NCBI GenBank assembly: GCA_037102815.1
Contig: BTPP01000001.1
Span: forward strand, 3,745,001 to 3,809,000
DNA from: Neurospora intermedia
Lineage: Eukaryota; Ascomycota; Sordariomycetes; Sordariales; Sordariaceae
Reading direction: 5' to 3'
Length of the DNA stretch: 64,000 bases
Both the position numbers and the translations under genes were made by a program. Of the stretch, positions 24,801 to 34,876 are shown piece after piece. How positions within the stretch are numbered: the first letter of the stretch is position 1; every line of letters begins with the position of its first letter. Below the pieces are notes generated by a model that was not told the DNA's origin, made no database searches, and worked only from the letters and a program-made list of their open reading frames with translations.

Positions 24801-27080
24801 TCATACACATATCTTGGTGCCAAACATCCCAAACACCCTCACCCACCCACCCGCTGCTCCATCCGTCTTGGGCAGCCCATCATCGTCCTCCGACACCCGA
24901 ACGCCATACTGCTTCAAACAGCAACTAAACGGTTTGTTAGAAAGCTCCTCTTCCCCTTGATTCTGCTGATGCTGCTGCTGCTGCTGCTGCTCGCCATCTG
25001 AGTCCTCAAGCGGCGGCTTCAGATTCTCCAATTGTGCCACCGCCGTCACCTTCTTTCCCTTGCGCTTTTTGTTCGTTATCCTGCCATTCCCATTAATATC
25101 CTCATCCTCGCCCTCGCCCTCGTCTCTCTCCTCCCTCTTTTTGACCGCTGCACGAGCTTTAGCAGCCTTGAGCTCCTCCAGGTTTCCCCAGAGAGTAAAC
25201 ATCCTCTCCCGCAGCGTAGCCAGAGTATGAGGGTCTCGGCGGAGGTTAACGGCGTCCAGACCGATGAGACATTGTGCTTCTGTATTATCTACCGTTACCC
25301 ATAGCCTGGTTCTTGTTTTGGGGTCACGGTCACATTTCCGTGTACTTTTGTCTTTGTCCATCGCAGCTACGGTTGCGGCGGGCAATGATGGGGTGCTGGC
25401 GTCCTCAAGGAGGAGGGCGAAGCGCCATTCCCACGTTCGGCCTTTGTCTTGGTCTTCATCGTCTGAAGCGTCCATGGCTGAGTTAAGGCTGTCTTGATCA
25501 CTTTCGTCATCGTCCTCATCGTGATCGTTGTCCGACAATATATCAAACTCAGACCACTTCCTTCCACAAGCAAAATCCTCTAGGTTGCACGGGTGGAAGT
25601 CCACGACGCGGACACAAGCATTATACTTGGTATTGGTGAACGGCAGCGGGATCTTGACGGGCTGGCCATTGACCATTGTCTCGTACATGACCGGTTCGAG
25701 AATAGACGCAAGCGTCGACACGGGCTTCGGGTGCGCTTCACAGGTGACCAGCTCATTCAAGCCCAGGGCAACCTTTTCTTGCTCCTCGACTGCCTTCTTC
25801 TCCAACTCAGCACGGCGCAGTTTGCGCCGTTCCTTGGCCCTGAACTTCTTGCTAGGGGGCTGGCCATCGAGGAGTACTTCATCGCTGCTGCCGGCTCTAG
25901 CAAATTTCCGCTTAGCCCCAGCCTCCTGCGCGGCCTTGACCGCTAGGATCTGCGTCTTTTTCTCCTGGGAGTAATCGCGCCAGCGGCGGACGGCCTCTTT
26001 CAGGCGCGGGTCGACTTTTGCTTTGGTAACGCTGGGGTGAGGCGCGGCGATGTCGAGGATCTCAACGTTGACTTTCCGGGCGGACGCGTTGCGCTCCTCC
26101 CTGAGAAAGCCCTCAAGGTGCGCACCGTTGCGGCCGAACTTGACTTGCACGTTGCGCAGCGAGAGCCAGGTGCCGGCTGAAACGCCGGCTTCGCGGATGA
26201 AGTCGGCATGCGCGTCGTAGCAGCTTATTTGGATGGTTCGTTTGCCGTAAGGGCCGACCCATGGGTGCTGTTGGGAGGCTTCTGGGTTGTAGTCTTCGGG
26301 ATAGGCGTCGGCTGGCCTGGCTGCTGATGCGAGGTCTCTGACCCCTTCCCAGGTGTAATGGAAGAAAAAGTCGTTTTCGGTGTAGTCGCTGAGGTAAAGG
26401 GTGATTCGGCCCATTTCGTCCGTATAAGGGTCCTTGGCGACTTGGCCGATTAGGTCATAGAAGTTGCCGTCCGTGACATCCTTCAAGAGACTAAACTTGT
26501 CTTTGACGTTTAGGGATACTTTGACCCTTTGTTGGTACTCGGCCTCATCTGGAACGTCATACTTGTCGATCACGTTGTATAAGTATGAGACATACTGGTG
26601 GTGTTCCTCCTTCAACAGCTTGTGGCTTTCACCTTGCTTTGCGGGCAAGAGTGCTACCTGTGCTGAAGCGGGATAGACGGGTATTGTTGCTGCCTTGTAA
26701 ACACAAATGGTGGTGATCTTGCTGGTGATGAGAGACTTTGGGTTGGACTTGAACCTCTGGACTTTTGCACTTAGAACAACAAGCACGTCTCCGGCGCCGA
26801 CTTCGGGCATGCGTGCCTCGGGGCGGAAGATGACGAGCTCAACTCCAGCCGATTCATCTTCAATGGACAAGTCAGATATGGTCAGGGTGCACTTCCAGTC
26901 CGATCCGTGTGTCGCGACGGGTGCTCGGCAGTCCTTAAGAACACCAATGACATTGACCATAGACCCGGGCTGGGCATCTCCGTCCTCGTCGAGAATGGCT
27001 CGTAGGGGTGTGAGCGTTGACGGAAAAAGTGGTGGCTTTGCCTTGGCCGCCGGTTTTCTGTCTCTGAGCGGGCGCATCAT
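24801..27080 (-). CDS. pot1: telomere end-binding protein Pot1
   Basis: Pot1 binds the single-stranded G-rich telomere overhang through OB folds, protecting chromosome ends and controlling telomerase access. A single open exon gives about 760 aa from the ATG pair at 27080. The first OB fold begins at TPLRAILDEDG and MVNVIGVLKDCRAP with the SDWKCTLTI strand (about residues 22-75). A second OB-like region follows, including ITLYLSDYTENDFFFHY and GTWLSLRNVQVKFG. A Lys/Arg-rich linker leads to a C-terminal domain that ends in KPFSCCLKQYGVRV and WVRVFGMFGTKI, matching the family's usual end. A Q-rich patch lies near the C-terminus. The frame stays open upstream of 27080 but has no further ATG, and a GTAACT donor-like site lies at the ATG-free edge, so a short upstream exon is possible. 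Confidence 0.88.
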   Translation of the reverse strand: MMRPLRDRKPAAKAKPPLFPSTLTPLRAILDEDGDAQPGSMVNVIGVLKDCRAPVATHGSDWKCTLTISDLSIEDESAGVELVIFRPEARMPEVGAGDVLVVLSAKVQRFKSNPKSLITSKITTICVYKAATIPVYPASAQVALLPAKQGESHKLLKEEHHQYVSYLYNVIDKYDVPDEAEYQQRVKVSLNVKDKFSLLKDVTDGNFYDLIGQVAKDPYTDEMGRITLYLSDYTENDFFFHYTWEGVRDLASAARPADAYPEDYNPEASQQHPWVGPYGKRTIQISCYDAHADFIREAGVSAGTWLSLRNVQVKFGRNGAHLEGFLREERNASARKVNVEILDIAAPHPSVTKAKVDPRLKEAVRRWRDYSQEKKTQILAVKAAQEAGAKRKFARAGSSDEVLLDGQPPSKKFRAKERRKLRRAELEKKAVEEQEKVALGLNELVTCEAHPKPVSTLASILEPVMYETMVNGQPVKIPLPFTNTKYNACVRVVDFHPCNLEDFACGRKWSEFDILSDNDHDEDDDESDQDSLNSAMDASDDEDQDKGRTWEWRFALLLEDASTPSLPAATVAAMDKDKSTRKCDRDPKTRTRLWVTVDNTEAQCLIGLDAVNLRRDPHTLATLRERMFTLWGNLEELKAAKARAAVKKREERDEGEGEDEDINGNGRITNKKRKGKKVTAVAQLENLKPPLEDSDGEQQQQQQHQQNQGEEELSNKPFSCCLKQYGVRVSEDDDGLPKTDGAAGGWVRVFGMFGTKICV

Positions 27081-28452
27081 TTGGGTATCCCAATTCTCCG
27101 CTCCGATTACATGGCGGCGGATGATTGTGTGGATGAAACACCACCAGCGGTTGGTCGTGATAGTTACCAACCGTACAACCGTAGGGCAACTTGGGGACTT
27201 CAGTGTTATACGTACATTACGCGTTCACTTTACGCGTCTTGAAGGCGGAAATGGCACCTGCCCAATCGCCAAGCTTGCGCGACCGCATGTGCAGCAGTGC
27301 AGGGCAAGGGTCTTGGCCACCCGTCGGGCCCAGACCATCAGACTTGAAGAGCTGTGCTTTCAGCAAGCCTCGCAGGGCTACGGTAATGGTTAGACGTATG
27401 GTCTGTGCTTTCTCTTACCTACCCAGTACAGTCATGAGGGGTCGGGGACTCCCGAACAGGGCCTTGCAGGCCAGCCTCCTACACTACTGTAGCACAACCT
27501 GAAGCCTGGAGGTAGCAAAGACGTACCTACCTCTACAGTACCTAACCCAGACGATGGGAGGTTAAGAGTGGCCTTTGGACGTCGTTCTTCCAAGTACTTA
27601 ACTGAAACATGTCGTAGTCATTCAGGGAAACGAAAGATTGCGGCACGACGGACGCGGCCTAAGGTCGATGAAGCTATGACGGGCAGTGTGTAGCCTGCAA
27701 ACAGTCCATGACGTTCACAAGCAAAATGGAAGGAATGAGAAGAATGCCTGGAGGGTCCAGCCGCTCTGAGGTGGGGCCATCCAATGGTGAACAAGTGGAA
27801 GTTCCTGCACTCCAAGAACAGCAGACAAGTTACAAAGCTGATCAAGTGGCCTGTGCTTGAGCTTGGCTCTTCCATCCCCACTTTCAGAAGCCAAACTCTT
27901 TTCGCTAGGTACAGTTGGTAGTGCCAGCATTGGGCGCTGTGGGCAGTGACTGGGCCACCTTCAGGCCTGAGGGGCAGCTGTGACTGAGTGGCAGGCAGGG
28001 CACAGTGACTGCCTGCACTCGGACTTCACTTTCGTGGAGGTGGAAAGTGCTGGTAGAGGAGGGGGACAAGCCGCCGCCGCATTCTTGTTTCCGCTTTCTG
28101 CTCGAGGCGCGGGCGAACTCCCAAATTCTTTCATCGTCGCTCCTCAAAAAACACACAACTCGCCTGCCCCATCCATCCCCAAAACCCAATCCTTCTCTGA
28201 CGTTTTCCGTCTCGCCGACAACGCACCCATCCTCTTCTCCGTCCCATTCAGGATTGCTTTGGCAGGACCGCATCAACGGGGCTCTTCCAATTCTTCGGCT
28301 TTTTTTGATCGCATATACCTCCCTTTGAACGGCTCGCAGCAACTTCGTCGCCGGGGCTTCATCGATTGCATCGCCCCTCGTTTGCCGCCTCCATATCACA
28401 CCTCCATCACCCATCCGTCTGGAAACCGTCGTCTCGACATCACATCGCAACC
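27081..28452. promoter_or_regulatory. divergent promoter region pot1 / importin alpha
   Basis: About 1.4 kb between divergent starts. An ACGCGT element lies at 27232-27237, about 150 nt upstream of the pot1 ATG. The last ~450 nt before the importin start are pyrimidine-rich and look like its leader. Overlapping frames at 27980-28720 and 27905-28450 have no coding features. Confidence 0.45.
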
Positions 28453-30413
28453 ATGGCTGACCGGTACATTCCCGAGCATCGTCGCACCCAGTTCAAGGCC
28501 AAGAGCGCCTTCAAGCCCGATGAGCTTCGTCGCCGTCGTGAGGAACAGCAGGTCGAGATTCGCAAGGCGAAGCGCGAGGAGAACTTGGCCAAGAGGCGCG
28601 GTATTGGTGCTGGCGACTCGCGACCTGGAGCTTCCCTTGGTGCCGCCCCCGACAGTGACGATGAGAACCCTCCTACCGAGTCTCAGGTATGCAAACTTCT
28701 ATTTTACTCCCCTTACATGATCGGCCACAATTTTGTTACTGCGTCCGTCCATCGCTTCTCCCTCCTCTCCCCCACGTGTACCCCGCCGATGATGGTGATG
28801 CTTGAGCCACAAACCCCCAGGCAGTGCCGGACCTGCATTCAAGCTTCGCGCGCAAACTTGAACATTGTACAAACGAAGATCACCTTACATTCCGTCACGT
28901 CCCCGATCTTTTTTATAGTTGATCTCAACATGCTAACCAGTTGTCATAGTTGAGCGAGGACCTTCCCAAGATGGTCGAGGGTGTCTTCTCCAGTGAGATC
29001 GATAAGCAAATTCAGGCGACCACTAAGTTCAGAAAGCTGCTTAGCAAGGAGCGCAACCCTCCCATTGAGGAGGTTATCAAGACCGGCGTCGTTGGTCGCT
29101 TTGTCGAGTTTCTCCGCTCCCCCCACACCCTGGTTCAGTTCGAGGCCGCTTGGGCCCTTACCAACATTGCTTCGGGCTCTGCCACTCAAACCCAGGTTGT
29201 CATCGAAGCTGGTGCTGTTCCCATCTTCGTCGAGCTTCTCGGAAGCCCCGAGCCTGATGTGCGTGAACAGGCTGTTTGGGCTCTCGGCAATATTGCTGGC
29301 GATAGCCCTCAATGCCGTGATTACGTTCTGAGCTGCGGTGCTCTGCGTCCTCTGTTGACCCTCCTTGGTGATAGCCGCAAACTTAGCATGCTCAGGAATG
29401 CTACCTGGACTCTCAGTAACTTCTGCCGTGGCAAGACCCCTCAGCCCGACTGGAACACGGTTAGTTCTCTCGATCACGAACAATCTAGTATGTCTACTGA
29501 TCCATCATAGATCGCCCCTGCTTTGCCAGTTCTCGCCAAGCTCGTTTACTCGCTCGACGACGAGGTTCTTATTGACGCTTGCTGGGCCATTTCCTACCTC
29601 TCGGATGGATCCAACGACAAGATCCAGGCGGTTATTGAGGCTGGCATTCCCAGGCGTCTTGTTGAGCTCCTCATGCACGCTTCCACCTCCGTTCAGACGC
29701 CCGCGCTTAGATCTGTTGGCAACATTGTCACGGGAGACGATGTTCAGACCCAGGTTATCATCAACTGCGGTGCCCTTCCCTGCCTCCTGTCGCTTTTGAG
29801 CTCCAACAAGGATGGCATCCGCAAGGAGGCTTGCTGGACCATCAGCAACATTACTGCTGGAAACTCGGCTCAGATCCAATCTGTCATTGACGCCAACATC
29901 ATCCCTCCTTTGATCCACCTTCTCTCCCACGCCGATCTCAAGACCCGCAAGGAGGCCTGCTGGGCTATCAGCAACGCGACTTCGGGTGGTCTCCAGAAGC
30001 CCGACCAGATCAGGTACTTGGTTGCTCAAGGCTGCATCAAGCCGCTCTGCGATCTTCTGGCTTGCCCCGACAACAAGATCATCCAGGTTGCCCTGGATGG
30101 TCTTGAGAATATTCTCAAGGTTGGCGAGCTCGACAAGAACGCCGCTGGCGATGGCCCTGACTCGATCAACCGTTATGCCCTGTTTATCGAGGAATGCGGA
30201 GGAATGGAGAAGATTCACGACTGCCAGACGAACGCCAACGAGGAGATTTACATGAAGGCGTACAACATCATCGAAAAGTACTTCTCCGACGAGGACGAGG
30301 CCGGTGATGAGGCCATGGGCGCTCAGCAGCAGTTTGGATTCGGTGCTTCCGGTGGTGCCCAGCAGGGTGGCTTCAACTTCGGTGCTAACGGCACCGAGTC
30401 GATGGACATGTAA
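28453..30413 (+). CDS. SRP1: importin subunit alpha (karyopherin alpha)
   Basis: Adaptor that binds nuclear localisation signals and importin beta and carries cargo through nuclear pores. Exons 28453-28686, 28950-29459 and 29511-30413 give 548 aa, the size usual for fungal importin alpha. Intron 1 (263 nt, GTATGC...TGCTAAC...CATAG) is long for this window; intron 2 is 51 nt. The importin-beta-binding domain is residues ~1-65, with the Arg/Lys-rich [25 protein letters not shown] region written here only as its composition (28531-28596). ARM repeats follow with the NLS-pocket W-x3-N motifs, for example [44 protein letters not shown] and [11 protein letters not shown]. The C-terminus holds the Cse1-type acidic stretch ([16 protein letters not shown]) and a Gly/Phe/Gln-rich tail. 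Identification is secure. Confidence 0.97.
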
Positions 30414-31541
30414 AATGCTGTACAATCCGTCTAGTTCTTTTTACGAAGGGGATGGTTGGGCTAAAAACTGGGATGAGGGGACCCAGATGTGATGTTTATC
30501 ACGGCACCATCTGGGAAATCCTTCCCTAAACATCTTATCCCATCAGCCTTTCGGCTCCCCCATACGAGTTCATTCGCCCACACACAAGTCACAACACGGC
30601 AGAACTATATTGCTTCAATCTCATAGTGCCCCCTCACGCTTATTCACCACACCATACCCCTTGAATTGGCGTTATCAAAGTTATATTTAAAAGAGAAAGG
30701 CGAGGATAAGTAGACGCACATGGAGGCCGATTGGTCCTTTGGTGCGAAAGCTCGAACTTGATGAGGACACGATGATGCGTTTTATGATGAAGGGAGAGTA
30801 AATTAAAGGGTCTGAATGGTAGCTTTAAAGCTCCAACCCTATAGCCATGTTCGAACGCGCAGTGATCAAGCCAAGGAGAAGGGAGCGGGAGCCTCGGGGC
30901 CGATGTAAAGGGCCGTCCAGGGGGTGGGAAGTATTCATAGCCTCTAATGGTCATTGCTAGTGCATGGCCAGAGAGTCGAGGTCACAGTTGGTTTGTCGGG
31001 GCAGTTGGCTATGTAGTCACGACCAAGTGGGCTCAACGACACCAATGATAGCGAGTATCTAGTCAACATAGCTAGCTATATGCTCAGCAAGTTTACATGC
31101 TTCTCAAAACGCTTCTCTGTCATATCCGCTAGTCGTAGGTTGTTCACGCCGTCCCTGGTACGATCAACTAACAGGGTTAGGGTTATTGCGGCCCCATTCT
31201 CCATGTCAACTGACCATCCATCTGAATGAAGACATCGCGAGAAGTGCGCAAAGTAATGAAGGTAGTTGTACACGATACAACGCGGGTATAGTTTCAGAAT
31301 ATATCCTTTATCTTACGACTCTGAAGATCACACAAATCGTCGTCATTGTACGGCACGTATAGTTTATGTAAGCGGTTGTACACTACACACGTGATGACGT
31401 TTGGATCTAGGCCTTTCAGGTTACCATTTCCATGCACGTTCCTCTTTTTGCCAACTTCATCACATCCATGTAGCACAAAGCGTCGGCGTTCTCGGACTTC
31501 CATCGTGCTAGCCATCTCATGTCGGCCTGCTGTGCTACATA
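30414..31541. other. intergenic, importin alpha to cystinosin-like gene
   Basis: Contains the importin 3' UTR and the promoter and leader of the next gene. No gene is seen. An out-of-frame open frame with an ATG near 31391 runs into the cystinosin coding region. Confidence 0.5.
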
Positions 31542-32522
31542 ATGGCGGATTCCACTTTCTTGACCAGCTTATCGTACGTCTTTGGCTGGACGTACTTCAC
31601 CTGCTGGTCTCTCTCGTTCTATCCCCAATCAATCCTCAACTTCTCGCGCAAGTCAACATCGGGAACCACTATAGACTTTCCTCTCATAAACTCGCTAGGT
31701 CAGTTCTCAAGCTTCTTCACTCACCTCAGCTGCAAAAAAAAAATGAATCAAGCTTTCTAAAACGAATACGCAGGTTTCTTCGCCTACACCATCTCCAACA
31801 TCGCCTTTGCGTATTCCCCCTTGATCCGCGCCCAGTACGCAGTCCGTTACAAGGGCTTGACGCCAACGGTCCAGCTCAACGACATTACCTTTGCCTTCCA
31901 CGGCCTCATCCTCTGCTTCGTCACCGTCAGTCAGTACCTCTTCCCCCGCGCGTGGGGCTTCGCGCCGAGCCTCGGCAGCCGTCCCAGCCGCTTCATTCTG
32001 GGAACCTTCTTCGGCTGCGTAGCTGGGGCGCTTATCATCATTCTCCGGGTGTGGGCCTCGCCAGTTCGCAACGATACAAGCGGCGCGGGGGTGACGGAAG
32101 GTGGCTGGGTCTGGCTAGACGCCATCTACGCCGTTTCGTATGTCAAGCTCGTTGTCACCTTGATCAAGTACACGCCGCAGGTGATTGTCAACTACCGCAA
32201 CCGGTCGACCGAGGGGTGGTCCATTTTGCAGATTCTGTTGGATTTCGGCGGCGGGATTCTGAGTATTGCGCAGCAGGCTATTGATAGTTACCAGCAGGGC
32301 GACTGGTCGGGCATCACGGGGAACCCGGTCAAATTCGCCTTGGGGAACGTGTCGATGATTTATGACTTGGTGTTTATCGTGCAGCATTATGTGCTTTATC
32401 GTCATGCAGCGGGAGGAGCAAAGGCGGATGGTGGTGGTGGTGAGGGGGACTCGGATCTGGACCCATTGCTCATTAGAGAGGATGTGAGGGGAGGGGGTGA
32501 TGAGGAGAGGCGGATTCAGTGA
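31542..32522 (+). CDS. ERS1: cystinosin-like lysosomal/vacuolar cystine transporter (PQ-loop)
   Basis: Member of the cystinosin/Ers1 branch of the PQ-loop family, expected to export cystine with protons from the vacuole or lysosome. Exons 31542-31698 and 31774-32522 give 301 aa; the 75-nt intron (GTCAGT...ACGCAG) splits a glycine codon (NSLG|FFAYT). Seven hydrophobic segments are visible. The first PQ motif lies at about residues 27-30 ([14 protein letters not shown]) and the second at about residue 186 ([19 protein letters not shown]). Between them, [10 protein letters not shown] and the FPRAWGFAP loop fit the family. The conserved [15 protein letters not shown] segment, with the Asp needed for proton coupling, and [24 protein letters not shown] near the C-terminus further support the call (positions 32242-32400). 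The tail is acidic and Gly-rich. Confidence 0.93.
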
Positions 32523-34876
32523 GAGGGATGACTACAGTACCTCCACGACTCATTTATACACACCCAACTCCACATCGTGTCCAGTTCAGCGCGCTCGATG
32601 ACGACGGAGTCGTTGAGATGGCCTTCGCGTTGGCAGGTATTTTACTCTGCCTTGTCGACGTCTACGGCCGTGTCTCCTACTAACTTTGACGGCGGGTTTC
32701 ATCATTTTGTTTGCAGGACCCGGGATCTTGTTGGGTTCGATGCAGTGTCATCTTATTTGCATCTGCAAGGAACTTCCGGATGCAACTCGGAAATATTTCA
32801 TTTGACTGTCATCTAAGACACAGCCGGGCAAGGAAACAGCCCAAAAATCCAGGTCTCTAACCCCAACGCATCAAAGTTGTGTGGTCTGGCAAGTTCTAAC
32901 GTTCTTGCGCACCTACTTCCTTCCGCTGCAAGAGCTGCCTCTCTACCTAGGCTTGCTACGTTGCAACACGCAAGAAAGGGGTTATGTTCTGGTCCCTTGA
33001 TGTCTCGATCACTGCGGCTGGTGGCTACGTAAAACCATGCAAAGAGCGGGCCGGCAAGTGCTATTGCCTGCATTGCTACCTCTATGGATCAACTTCAACT
33101 TGTAAGTAATGGGTTGGTAGGACTTGCTTAAGTCTCGTTTCCATATTTCTGGGCAGGCTGAAAGTACTTGAGAAGGGAGGAGCCACTTGTAGATGACCTT
33201 ACTTGGGAACGGAAGGTGGGGAGTAACGGAGAGGGAGAGGAGGTCAGGAAAAAGGAGATAACGAACTGATTGATTTTGCTCATCAGGGTGCTTATCTCTG
33301 GTGCTGGCTTCGTTGGCATTACCGGGTGATTTTGGTCGATGATCAATGATAGTCTGGATATCGGGCAGCTCGATCGACGTTGGAGGAAGAAAAGTGAAAA
33401 GAATATTGACCAACTTGGACATCTGATATTGAAAATTTAGATAGCCGTTGAGCTCTAGTCAACTGATGGGTTCTAAGCGATTGCCATCAAGTTATCTGTA
33501 GCTTTGTCAATGGAATAACCAAGGACCGAATTTCAATATAGAGTCATCTTTTAAAAATCGGGTGATATTTCTCGGTGGTTTTCGTAGATTGCTTTGTGTG
33601 GCTTCTTCATGTCAACGGCCTCCAGAACTCGCTCACCTAAATCGTATCTTTGCTGTGGTACACCACCATTGGTTGACTAGGTAAGTATTGGTATGTTCTG
33701 ACCGTGTCATGCTTTCATCTGTTCATGCCAATATTTTGATTGCTTCAGAGTACAGAAGCAGGTACTTAAAAAATCCTTACAGCTGTCTGCTGTGCAGACC
33801 CCCTGTCTGGGCTCTCTTCATGTCCCTTACCCTTGCTTCTCTCCCGAAACCTAACTCTTCCCCAGAAATTCTTTGCCCTCTTTCATCCCATGTATCCAGC
33901 CAAGGAATGTCATTATATCTTGTTCATCGTTTGGATGCTCATCTCATGTCCCTTTTCCTACTACCTCATCGCTTGTTCGCACACACTTTTGCATCATCAT
34001 CGTCATCATCATCACAAAAGGGAGGAACGTAGTGAATGAAAAAGAAATGAAAAAAGGACCCTTCGAACGTATGTGCTCGTGTGTATGCGTGTTTGCCCGC
34101 TTAACTCTGTCTTCATCCATGCCTAGGTAACCGTAAAAAAAGCAACAACCTATTCAACATGCTTGCAAAAAGAAGAAAAAAAAAAAGAAAAAGGGAATCA
34201 GAGAGAACGCCAACCCCGATGATGCCTTCCCACCATCCATCCGACCACCCCACCTTCCAAAGCCTCCCAAAAGTCCCAATCCTGGCCCAAACACCTCGGG
34301 AAAAGATAGAGGTGCGATGCGAGTTCTCCTTCACGTCACCGCGTCTTTTTTGTTTTCGCTCGTATCATTGGACACTTATCGGCTTCATGTCAACGTGATG
34401 TCGGATTTCAATACAGGAAGCAGGTGTTTGCCAGTGTTGATATAATGCGAAATTCCATTTAATCGAGAAAGCCAGCTGGAACTTGATCTAGCAAAGACGG
34501 GTAGTCGTAATGTTCAGACTTCAAAGACACTGCGCCCAGCCGGGTAAGAGCATCTTTGTGCAAAGCAAAGACAAAGGGGATTGAAACCAAAGGGGAATCG
34601 TATGGACTGTGTCTGATGTTGTAAAAAAAAAAAAAAAATTCAATGCATGAGTTGTGTGATGCATGTTCGTTGAACCGCCTTGAATATGTGTATCGCGCAA
34701 TGCCATGCAACAGGAGAACATGCTTTGCCTTCGTAATGCCGCTTCAACCACATCAAAGTTTCCCAACTCCTCTTCCCAGTAGACATTAGACGCAAAACGC
34801 CATGCAAGCAGCAAGTATCCCGGGAGGTGTGTACCGGGGGGTATCAATAACGGATATCGTTCCGTATACGTCCAAA
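32523..34876. other. convergent spacer, cystinosin-like / samB
   Basis: About 2.35 kb between convergent genes. I see no gene. It includes a TACCTCTATG motif at 33077-33086, a CAT/CAC-rich stretch near 33990-34016 and an A run near 34624-34637. Open frames here are short and unrelated to known proteins. Confidence 0.5.

Noticed and set aside
29505-30425. 306-codon minus-strand open frame
   Set aside because: It is opposite importin alpha ARM repeats, whose biased codon use leaves the antisense frame open.
31346-32284. 312-codon plus-strand open frame
   Set aside because: It overlaps the cystinosin-like gene in another frame, is basic and low complexity over that part, and crosses its intron; the PQ-loop frame is clearly the real one. 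An overlapping upstream frame cannot be fully excluded.
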